Assembly (NCBI GenBank): GCA_045106295.1
Contig: JBGCEI010000165.1
Coordinates: 1 to 6,293 of the forward strand
From: WTJX01 sp045106295
GTDB taxonomy: Bacteria; Bacteroidota; Bacteroidia; Cytophagales; JAAEPT01
DNA: 6,293 nt
Direction of reading: 5' to 3'
The first letter of the stretch is position 1, and every line of letters begins with the position of its first letter. Below the pieces are notes generated by a model, which searched no databases, had not been told where the DNA came from, and saw only the letters and a list, made by a program, of their open reading frames with translations. Below, piece after piece: positions 1-5,235 of this stretch. The position numbers were made by a program, and so were the translations under genes.

Positions 1-1
1 T

Positions 2-526
2 TACTGCGATAACAGGCTATCTTTATCGTATCACCCTGTACGTAAGTACATTACACAGCAACTAACAGCCTTCATCAAAAGCTCTTTTGATTCTGTAGAA
101 GCCGTTTCTGGAGTAGCTACAGCAGGAATTTCTCAAGGTGCATTGGTGGCTGATGCTTTAGAGTTACCGTTCTCTTACATCCGTTCTAGTGCTAAAAAAC
201 ACGGAATGACGAATAAAATTGAAGGAAGAGTATTCTCTGGAGATAAAACGATTGTAATTGAGGATTTAGTCTCTACAGGCGGTAGCTCTATCGATGCGGC
301 ATTAGCATTGAGAGAAGGTGGCGTTGAGATTTTAGCCATTGCTTCTATTTTTACTTATGGGTTCCCTATCATAGACACCAATTTAGATAAAGTAAACATG
401 GACTTATTCAGTCTATGCGATTACGATACCTTAATTGAAGTAGCCTTAGAAAAAAACAAGATCAGTAGCTCTAATCTAGAGAATTTAAAATCTTGGAAAA
501 ATGCTCCTGAGAAGTGGGGGAAATAA
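2..526 (+). CDS. pyrE: Orotate phosphoribosyltransferase, 5'-truncated by window edge
   Basis: The enzyme transfers the phosphoribosyl group of PRPP to orotate, giving OMP, the fifth step of de novo pyrimidine synthesis in the cytoplasm. The reading frame is open from base 2, well upstream of the first internal ATG-like codon, and gives 174 residues. It begins with the family motif YCDNRLSLSY, so the true start and roughly 35-40 N-terminal residues lie before the window. GVATAGISQGALVADAL (about residues 37-53) is the conserved core. RSSAKKHG (61-68) carries the catalytic-loop Lys and His residues. IVIEDLVSTGGSS (84-96) is the PRPP-binding motif with its acidic pair. The protein ends normally at TAA (524-526). 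A small lipoprotein gene follows 13 nt later on the same strand and may be cotranscribed. Identity is very secure; only the missing 5' end is unknown. Confidence 0.97.
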   Translation, partial: YCDNRLSLSYHPVRKYITQQLTAFIKSSFDSVEAVSGVATAGISQGALVADALELPFSYIRSSAKKHGMTNKIEGRVFSGDKTIVIEDLVSTGGSSIDAALALREGGVEILAIASIFTYGFPIIDTNLDKVNMDLFSLCDYDTLIEVALEKNKISSSNLENLKSWKNAPEKWGK

Positions 527-539
527 AAAACATTAAAAA

Positions 540-701
540 ATGAGACGTACTATTTCACTCTTATTTTTAGCTTTTTGTATAAGCGGATGTCAAAAGTGTT
601 ACGAATGTACATTAACAACGCCTATGGGCACCGTTGATAGAGAAGTTTGTGGCAATAGTAATAAAAACGCAGTGGAACAATCTGGGGAGACTTGTAGGTA
701 A
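540..701 (+). CDS. Small Cys-rich lipoprotein, 53 aa, function unknown
   Basis: The ATG lies 13 nt after the pyrE stop, preceded by A-rich sequence, as is common in Bacteroidota without Shine-Dalgarno sites. The N-terminus MRRTISLLFLAFCISGC is a lipoprotein signal peptide: two arginines, a hydrophobic stretch, then the lipobox I-S-G-C with Cys17 as the lipidation site. The mature part is only 37 residues and holds four more cysteines (C20, C23, C37, C52), starting with the C-x-x-C-x-x-C pattern CQKCYEC. It would be exported and anchored to a membrane on the periplasmic or outer face, where the cysteines could form two disulfides or bind a metal. The general pattern (lipobox, KCxxC, later VCG and a terminal Cys) resembles small uncharacterised lipoproteins I recall from Bacteroidota. 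No function can be assigned. The ORF is short, but the textbook signal peptide and its position argue that it is real. Confidence 0.78.
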   Translation: MRRTISLLFLAFCISGCQKCYECTLTTPMGTVDREVCGNSNKNAVEQSGETCR

Positions 702-731
702 CTTACAATTACACATCTTTTCGAGCGAAAC

Positions 732-807
732 TGTACTTTGACTCATCACTCGCTACAAGCGAGCGCTATTAGATCATTATGTCAATTACACTAAAAGTCA
801 ACGTATA
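732..807. terminator. Possible structured 3' region between convergent genes
   Basis: In the gap between the lipoprotein gene and msrB, CTCGCT (749-754) and AGCGAG (758-763) form a perfect 6-bp stem around a 3-nt loop. It lies inside a longer imperfect stem: TACTTTGACT (734-743) pairs with AGTCAACGTA (796-805) at 9 of 10 positions, extendable by a G-T wobble and one A-T pair to 732/807. Neither strand has a clear T-tract after the inner hairpin, so this is not a classical intrinsic terminator. It could slow or end transcription from either side. The structure is visible; its role is inferred. Confidence 0.35.
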
Positions 808-854
808 TTATTCTTATCTCAACAATTTCCTTTTTTACTAAAGAGTTATTAACA

Positions 855-1226
855 TTATTTCTCTGTAAAGTCTAAGGATGCAGAGTTAATACAATACCGT
901 AAACCAGTAGGTTGTGGTCCGTCAGTAAAAACGTGGCCTAAGTGAGCATCACATTTTTTACAAACAACTTCTACTCGTACCATTCCGTGTGATTCGTCTC
1001 TGTTTTCTTTGATTGCCACATTATTTATGGGGCTGTGAAAACTTGGCCAACCTGAACCTGAGTCGTATTTGGTTTCAGAATCAAATAAAGGCTCATCGCA
1101 ACAAACACAGGTGTACGTACCGCTGTCTTTTTTATTCCAATATTCCCCAGTAAAAGCACGTTCAGTTCCTTTTTCCTGAGTAACCTGTTTTTGTAAGGGA
1201 GTTAGTTCTTTTTTACTGTCTTTCAT
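855..1226 (-). CDS. msrB: Peptide-methionine (R)-S-oxide reductase MsrB
   Basis: MsrB reduces the R epimer of methionine sulfoxide in oxidised proteins, usually with thioredoxin as electron donor. The 123-residue protein is a complete single-domain MsrB with no signal peptide, so it is probably cytoplasmic. The structural zinc site is given by C40/C43 (in TCVCCDEPLF) and C89/C92 (CKKC). SGSGWPSF (56-63), HLGHVF (95-100) and GLRYCINSASL (108-118) are family motifs, and C112 is the catalytic cysteine that attacks the sulfoxide. The residue commonly used as resolving cysteine (SGCGWPSF in many MsrBs) is Ser58 here; C42, beside zinc ligand C43, is the only cysteine without an assigned role. The ATG at 1226 is the natural start for this length. 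The gene stands alone, convergent with pyrE and the lipoprotein gene and divergent from dnaB. No TAnnTTTG promoter was found upstream. Confidence 0.97.
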   Translation of the reverse strand: MKDSKKELTPLQKQVTQEKGTERAFTGEYWNKKDSGTYTCVCCDEPLFDSETKYDSGSGWPSFHSPINNVAIKENRDESHGMVRVEVVCKKCDAHLGHVFTDGPQPTGLRYCINSASLDFTEK

Positions 1227-1337
1227 CTGCTTTAAAGAATGTGTTTATGTATTCAAGTAGTTATTATGTACTTAGGTGTTTTTATAGTTAGTTGTATTAG
1301 GATAAAAAATAACCTTCAACCTTCAATTTTTTAACTT

Positions 1338-1400
1338 TTCAATAGTCATTAAACGTTATTTCTAGTAGCTAAGTTCATTGAATACACTTCAATAATCATT
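1338..1400. repeat. Imperfect 13-bp direct repeat, 50-bp period
   Basis: TTCAATAGTCATT (1338-1350) and TTCAATAATCATT (1388-1400) match at 12 of 13 positions and start exactly 50 bp apart, in the same orientation. They flank the middle of the msrB/dnaB promoter region. A pair of regulator sites is possible, but AT-rich DNA makes such matches easier by chance. Confidence 0.4.
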
Positions 1401-1414
1401 TCTTTAGTTAGGTC

Positions 1415-1423
1415 TGTGAATAA
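1415..1423 (-). promoter_or_regulatory. Candidate DnaA box upstream of dnaB
   Basis: TGTGAATAA on the plus strand is TTATTCACA on the minus strand, an exact match to the DnaA-box consensus TTATNCACA. It lies 63 bp before the dnaB start codon. Only this one exact box was noticed in the region, so it is not an origin-like cluster. DnaA could act here as a regulator of dnaB. Confidence 0.45.
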
Positions 1424-1474
1424 GCTGTTAATAAATCGGGATATGAGTCTTCGAAAGATGCCATAATATCTTCT

Positions 1475-1482
1475 TACTTTTG
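1475..1482 (+). promoter_or_regulatory. TAnnTTTG (-7-like) element abutting dnaB
   Basis: TACTTTTG matches the Bacteroidota primary sigma -7 consensus TAnnTTTG exactly. It ends only 4 nt before the dnaB ATG, so transcription starting at the usual distance would begin at or beside the start codon and give a leaderless or near-leaderless mRNA. No convincing TTG/TTTG -33 element was found at the expected spacing upstream. This may be a true promoter with a weak -33 element, or chance. Confidence 0.4.
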
Positions 1483-1486
1483 AAGA

Positions 1487-3043
1487 ATGGAGAAGGAGAA
1501 GAATTACCAAAAGCTAGCGAACCGATCAAAAAAAGTTGATATTTCAACGCTAAGTGAGTTAGGTAAACTTCCACCACAAGCTATTGAGGTAGAAGAGACT
1601 GTTTTGGGTTCTTTAATGATAGAAAAGGATGCTTTAACAACCGTTATTGATATTCTAAAGCCAGATAGTTTCTACAAAGACGCCAATCAAAAGATTTACA
1701 ATGCCATTCTTTTGCTGTTCTCACGGTCAGAGCCGGTAGATTTAATTACTGTAACCAATCAGCTCAAACAAGACGGTGAATTAGAATTAGTAGGAGGTGC
1801 TTTTTATGTTACTCAGCTTACCCAACGAGTAAACTCAGCAGCCAATATTGAGTACCATGCTCGTATTGTAGCGCAACAAGCGATTAAGCGGCAGTTGATT
1901 TCTATTTCAGCCAAAATACAAACCGATGCTTTTGAAGATTCTACAGATGTTTTCGATCTTTTAGATCGTACCGAACAGGCTATTTTTGAAGTATCAGAAG
2001 CAAATATTAGAAAGAACTATGCTGATATGCGTACCACTATGATGGAGGCATTGAAAGAACTAGAAGAGCGAAAAAATCAAGGGACAGGATTGACAGGGAT
2101 TCCATCTGGTTTTACAGCATTGGATAGAGTAACTTCTGGTTGGCAACGAAGTGATATGGTGATTATTGCAGCTAGACCAGGTATGGGTAAAACGGCTTTT
2201 GTACTTTCTGCCATACGTAATGCTGCTGTACAATTTAAGCAAGCATGTGCCATATTTTCTTTAGAGATGTCGTCTGTTCAATTAGTTAATCGTTTAATTT
2301 CTGCTGAAGCAGAATTAGAAAGTGAGAAATTAAGAAAAGGGAATTTAGCAGATCACGAATGGACACAGTTGCATACTAAAATTGCCCCTTTAACAGAAGC
2401 ACCTATTTTTATAGATGATACGCCAGCTCTTTCTATTCTAGAACTAAGAGCTAAGTGTAGGCGATTGAAAGCACAGCATGACATTCAATTAATTGTAATA
2501 GACTATTTGCAGCTAATGAGTGGTGACTCCACTACCAAAGGAAATAGGGAACAAGAGATTGCCTCCATTTCACGATCCATGAAAAATATTGCGAAAGAAC
2601 TGAATGTACCTGTACTAGCCCTTTCGCAGTTGAGTAGAGCTGTAGAAACTAGGGGGGGAGATAAGAAACCTCAACTATCCGATTTGAGGGAATCGGGTTC
2701 CATAGAGCAGGATGCTGATCAGGTAATGTTCTTGTACAGACCTGAATATTACGGACTGACAGAAGATGAAGAAGGGAATCCTGTAACTGGAGTCGGTGAG
2801 GTGATTATTGCTAAAAACAGACACGGTAGTATTGAAAATGTGCGCTTACGTTTCATTGGTAAGTATACTAAATTCTGTGATTTAGATAACAATGGATTCG
2901 GTGGCGGAGACGGTGGAGGTTTTATGGATAATAATTCATTGCCAGCAGGTAACTTTTCTCCAATAGATGGTGGAGGAGGTGGATCTATGACTTTTGGTAG
3001 TAAAATGAATGACTCTATGGATGATGAAGATCCTCCATTTTAA
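1487..3043 (+). CDS. dnaB: Replicative DNA helicase DnaB
   Basis: DnaB is the hexameric 5'-to-3' helicase that unwinds DNA at the replication fork and recruits primase. The 518-residue protein has the N-terminal collar domain (about 27-135, starting LPPQAIEVEETVLGSLM), a linker helix, and the RecA-like motor (about 200-465). The Walker A motif is ARPGMGKT (229-236, K235). The catalytic Glu lies in SLEM (E260), and Walker B is LIVIDYLQLM (335-344, D339). QLSR (381-384), DLRESGSIEQDAD (399-411) and KNRHG (443-447, R445 as the likely arginine finger) complete the helicase motifs. After residue 466 comes a Gly/Asn/Asp-rich, probably disordered tail ending in DDEDPPF, which resembles the C-terminal tip of SSB. 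An in-frame TGA two codons upstream (1481-1483) fixes ATG 1487 as the first available ATG. A 7-G run at 2652-2658 does not break the frame. The gene is monocistronic and convergent with the SRAP-like gene 14 nt away. Confidence 0.98.
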   Translation: MEKEKNYQKLANRSKKVDISTLSELGKLPPQAIEVEETVLGSLMIEKDALTTVIDILKPDSFYKDANQKIYNAILLLFSRSEPVDLITVTNQLKQDGELELVGGAFYVTQLTQRVNSAANIEYHARIVAQQAIKRQLISISAKIQTDAFEDSTDVFDLLDRTEQAIFEVSEANIRKNYADMRTTMMEALKELEERKNQGTGLTGIPSGFTALDRVTSGWQRSDMVIIAARPGMGKTAFVLSAIRNAAVQFKQACAIFSLEMSSVQLVNRLISAEAELESEKLRKGNLADHEWTQLHTKIAPLTEAPIFIDDTPALSILELRAKCRRLKAQHDIQLIVIDYLQLMSGDSTTKGNREQEIASISRSMKNIAKELNVPVLALSQLSRAVETRGGDKKPQLSDLRESGSIEQDADQVMFLYRPEYYGLTEDEEGNPVTGVGEVIIAKNRHGSIENVRLRFIGKYTKFCDLDNNGFGGGDGGGFMDNNSLPAGNFSPIDGGGGGSMTFGSKMNDSMDDEDPPF

Positions 3044-3057
3044 TCTGTAATATTAAT

Positions 3058-3744
3058 TTAAAATAAACTCAAACCACCATCTTTATCTACTCGTTTTTCT
3101 ATGGGTAAGATAAGACGAGAATGGTTGTTCTTTGGGTCAGTTATTTCGTTACTTACTTTGTATAAATCAAGTTTTTCAGGAGCTATAAATAAATTGTCCA
3201 TATGGGTTGAAAAGTTTTTTTGGAACCATTTTTTCTCCATATCAGGCTGTAAAATAGCAGGAATTCGCTCGTTTATGTGTTTAGAGTCTGAGGCTGCTTC
3301 TACTGTAAGCATAGAGAATGTATTAAAAAACTTGTTCTCGTCGTATTCATCTTCCCATTTGTCCCAAATTCCAGCAACTGTAAACAATTCATTGTTCTTC
3401 AAACTCATTCTATAAGGAGTATTACGTCCTTTCTCCCAGATATAAAAACCGTCGCAAAGAATTAAACACCGTTTTGACTGAATTAACTCGCTGTATGGTT
3501 TTTTGACGAATACTGTTTCTGTACGTGCATTAATCAATTTTTCGGCAATCAGTGGATCTACTGAATCGTAGGGTACGATTCCCCATTGAAAAAACTGAAG
3601 TTCGTCTGGTTTATCATTTGTGATTATAGGTAGTTTGTCCTTGCATACGGCATTAAAATTAGGTTTGTAATGTCCATCCACCTTCATGCCAAATCGCTTG
3701 GCAATTACTTCTCTGGACCTGCAAATTGAATAACGAATAATCAT
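3058..3744 (-). CDS. SRAP/HMCES-family protein lacking key active-site residues
   Basis: SRAP proteins (YedK in E. coli, HMCES in humans) bind single-stranded DNA and form a covalent link through Cys2 to abasic sites. Family features are clear in this 228-residue protein: RYSI at 4-7, FFQWGIVP (51-58), LINARTET (70-77), RCLILCDGFY (92-101) and ERIPAIL (159-165). However, the usual start MCGR is MIIR, so Cys2 is Ile. The Glu of GFYEW is Ile102, and the His of IHDRMP is Asn158. Only the Asn of INAR (N72) survives of the four known YedK active-site positions (C2, N75, E105, H160). Arg4 and the Arg of INAR (R74), which bind DNA in YedK, are kept. A longer GTG start at 3783 exists, but the ATG at 3744 aligns exactly with the family N-terminus. 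The frame is intact, so this looks like a maintained non-catalytic variant rather than a decayed gene. A shifted active site using nearby E104, H156 or C8 cannot be excluded. Confidence 0.9.
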   Translation of the reverse strand: MIIRYSICRSREVIAKRFGMKVDGHYKPNFNAVCKDKLPIITNDKPDELQFFQWGIVPYDSVDPLIAEKLINARTETVFVKKPYSELIQSKRCLILCDGFYIWEKGRNTPYRMSLKNNELFTVAGIWDKWEDEYDENKFFNTFSMLTVEAASDSKHINERIPAILQPDMEKKWFQKNFSTHMDNLFIAPEKLDLYKVSNEITDPKNNHSRLILPIEKRVDKDGGLSLF

Positions 3745-3749
3745 AGTAT

Positions 3750-3757
3750 CAAAAGTA
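3750..3757 (-). promoter_or_regulatory. TAnnTTTG (-7-like) element abutting the SRAP-like gene
   Basis: On the minus strand TACTTTTG matches TAnnTTTG exactly and ends 5 nt before the ATG at 3744. It sits in TTACTTTTGA, the same 10-mer found just before dnaB. The nearest upstream TTTG is about 25 nt away, longer than the usual spacing. As for dnaB, the geometry would give an almost leaderless mRNA. Confidence 0.35.
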
Positions 3758-3801
3758 ATACAAACCCAATTGAACTCCCACACAAAATGCAGGTGTTTTT
3801 T

Positions 3802-3837
3802 AGAGGTAGGTCCCTCTGTAGTGCTTGAGTCAGACTC
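3802..3837. repeat. Two short inverted repeats upstream of the SRAP-like gene
   Basis: AGAGG (3802-3806) and CCTCT (3813-3817) form a 5-bp inverted repeat with a 6-nt loop. GAGTC-A-GACTC (3827-3837) is an 11-bp near-palindrome with one central base. They lie 58-93 nt before the SRAP-like ATG. Neither is followed by a T-tract, so terminators are unlikely; operator sites or weak RNA structure are possible. Neither matches a LexA box known to me. Confidence 0.35.
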
Positions 3838-3877
3838 TTCTTAATGTTTCTTTGTGTTTTTTTGAAAGTGAAAAACT

Positions 3878-4180
3878 TTAACTCTTCTTCTTTGGAACTG
3901 GTATTTTAATACCCATTGGAGGTTTTTTAACTACTGGTTTAGCAACTCCTGGTATCTTAGGCTTAGCTGCGACTAGTGGTTTTTTGGCTGCAACTGCCTC
4001 TGTTAGCCGTAGCTGGTAATTTCTTCGTATTGGGTTGATAAGAAACTTCTTTTGTTCTGTGAAACTAGCTGGATGCATTTGTGAAAAAATATTTTCTAAT
4101 GCATTGTATTGCTCAGGCTCATTTTTTTTGAATAAAACAGCGTCTATTTTTTTGTCGGTACAGTATTCAAAAAATGTCAT
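3878..4180 (-). CDS. Conserved small protein with Lys/Pro-rich tail, function unknown
   Basis: The 100-residue product has two parts. Residues 1-60 look folded and mostly helical, with the distinctive stretch SQMHPASFTEQKKFLINP (33-50) followed by IRRNYQLRL (51-59). I recall similar sequences as uncharacterised proteins in Bacteroidota, but no named domain. Residues 64-100 form a low-complexity basic tail with 11 Lys and 8 Pro among 37 residues and no acidic residue, probably disordered and suited to binding nucleic acid. There is no signal peptide or membrane segment. The ATG lies 3 nt after the rlmN stop, so translation is probably coupled and the gene is the last of the mscS-rlmN operon. 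The position and tail hint at an RNA- or ribosome-related role, but that is inference. The frame and context make it very likely to be a real gene. Confidence 0.87.
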   Translation of the reverse strand: MTFFEYCTDKKIDAVLFKKNEPEQYNALENIFSQMHPASFTEQKKFLINPIRRNYQLRLTEAVAAKKPLVAAKPKIPGVAKPVVKKPPMGIKIPVPKKKS

Positions 4181-4183
4181 TGC

Positions 4184-5233
4184 TTAGTTTTTACTTTTCC
4201 CTGCTAATTGACCACAAGCTGCATCAATATCTTTTCCTCTGCTTCTTCGTACATTCACTACAGCACCTTTTCTTTCTAAAAACTGCTGAAACTTATCAAT
4301 AGCTTCTGGATCTGCGTTTTTGTAATCGGCTAAATCGATTGGGTTGTATTCAATGATGTTGATTTTACAAGGAACACACTTACTGAACTCCCATAACTCA
4401 TTAGCATCTTCTAATGTATCATTGAAACCAGCAAATACGATGTATTCAAAGGTAACTCTTGTCTTTGTTTTAGAATAAAAGTACTGCAGTGCTTCTGCTA
4501 ATACGGCTAATGAATTAGATTCATTAATCGGCATTATCTCGTTTCTTTTGGTGTCATTAGCAGCATGTAAAGAAACGGCTAGGTTGAATTTTACTTCGTC
4601 GTCACCTAGTTTTTTAATCATCTTCGCAATCCCTGCTGTGGATACCGTAATTCGCTTGGGTGACATTCCTAAACCTTTATCAGATGTAATATGTTCTACT
4701 GATTGTAATACGTTGGCATAATTAAGTAAAGGCTCACCCATTCCCATGTATACGATGTTAGAAAGAGGGATGCCATAGTTTTCTTCGGCCTCTTTACTAA
4801 CTAAAACGACCTGATCATAAATTTCGTAAGCATCTAAATTTTTTTTACGATCCATGTACCCTGTCGCACAGAATTTACAACTGAGTGAGCAACCAACTTG
4901 CGAGGAAATACAAGCAGTCATTCGATCACTAGTAGGAATCAAAACACCTTCTACTGTATTTGTATTCGCATCAGGAAGCTGAAAAGCATACTTAATAGTC
5001 TTGTCATTACTGACTTGTCTTTCTTTGATTGATACTGTGTTTAAACTGAAGTTGGTAATTAAAACCTCTCGTAAAGGTTTGGAAAGGTTTGTCATCTCTT
5101 CAAAAGAAGTAGCCGATTTTTTCCATAGCCATTCGTAGACCTGTTTTGCTCTAAATGCTTTTTCGCCTAGTTCTACTAATGCTTTTTCTAGCTTAGGGTA
5201 ATCTAATTTTTTTATGTCGATCAATGTAGACAC
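4184..5233 (-). CDS. rlmN: Dual-specificity rRNA/tRNA adenine-C2 methyltransferase RlmN
   Basis: RlmN is a radical-SAM enzyme that methylates C2 of A2503 in 23S rRNA and, in the family, A37 of some tRNAs. The 349-residue protein is full length. KAFRAKQVYEWLWKK (25-39) is the conserved N-terminal accessory domain. VGCSLSCKFCATG (113-125) holds the 4Fe-4S ligands C115, C119 and C122. YMGMGEPLLN (162-171) is the SAM-binding GEP motif. C108 (in ACISSQVGC) and C340 (in DIDAACGQLAG) match the E. coli C118/C355 pair needed for methyl transfer. The start is GTG at 5233: an in-frame TAA lies five codons upstream (5246-5248), there is no ATG between, and the next residues match the family N-terminus. 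The GTG is 2 nt after the mscS stop and the next gene begins 3 nt after the rlmN stop, so the three genes form an operon. Identity is very secure. Confidence 0.98.
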   Translation of the reverse strand: MSTLIDIKKLDYPKLEKALVELGEKAFRAKQVYEWLWKKSATSFEEMTNLSKPLREVLITNFSLNTVSIKERQVSNDKTIKYAFQLPDANTNTVEGVLIPTSDRMTACISSQVGCSLSCKFCATGYMDRKKNLDAYEIYDQVVLVSKEAEENYGIPLSNIVYMGMGEPLLNYANVLQSVEHITSDKGLGMSPKRITVSTAGIAKMIKKLGDDEVKFNLAVSLHAANDTKRNEIMPINESNSLAVLAEALQYFYSKTKTRVTFEYIVFAGFNDTLEDANELWEFSKCVPCKINIIEYNPIDLADYKNADPEAIDKFQQFLERKGAVVNVRRSRGKDIDAACGQLAGKSKN

Positions 5234-5235
5234 GT

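Larger units (their letters stand above)
1227..1486. other. 260-nt divergent intergenic region, msrB / dnaB
   Basis: This AT-rich stretch separates the divergent msrB and dnaB genes and must contain both promoters. It has no ORF of note. Visible elements are a short tandem duplication of AACCTTC (1311-1324), an imperfect 13-bp direct repeat (1338-1350 and 1388-1400), a DnaA-box match (1415-1423) and a TAnnTTTG match (1475-1482) just before dnaB. I found no exact TAnnTTTG match reading toward msrB. Confidence 0.7.

Noticed and set aside
1311..1324. Tandem AACCTTC x2 as a possible repeat array
   Set aside because: Only two copies of a 7-mer; too short for a CRISPR or VNTR claim.
1415..1423. 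A replication origin near dnaB
   Set aside because: Only a single exact DnaA box was noticed; there is no cluster, no dnaA gene and no clear unwinding element.
2060..2242. 60-codon minus-strand ORF
   Set aside because: It is antisense to the Walker A region of dnaB and has no recognisable features.
2652..2658. Seven-G run in dnaB as a programmed frameshift or phase-variation site
   Set aside because: The frame continues through all downstream helicase motifs, and there is no sign of an alternative product; a normal codon context (R-G-G) explains it.
3101..3415. 104-codon plus-strand ORF
   Set aside because: It lies wholly antisense to the SRAP-like gene, whose protein motifs are clear; the antisense translation shows no domain.
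3745..3783. Extended SRAP-like N-terminus from a GTG at 3783
   Set aside because: The ATG at 3744 aligns exactly with the MCGRYS start of the family; the extra 13 residues match nothing in it and overlap the putative promoter element.
3856..3876. GTTTTT/AAAAAC inverted repeat as the terminator of the mscS operon
   Set aside because: The stem is almost all A-T with a 9-nt loop, and no T-tract follows on the minus strand, so it is too weak to support a terminator call.
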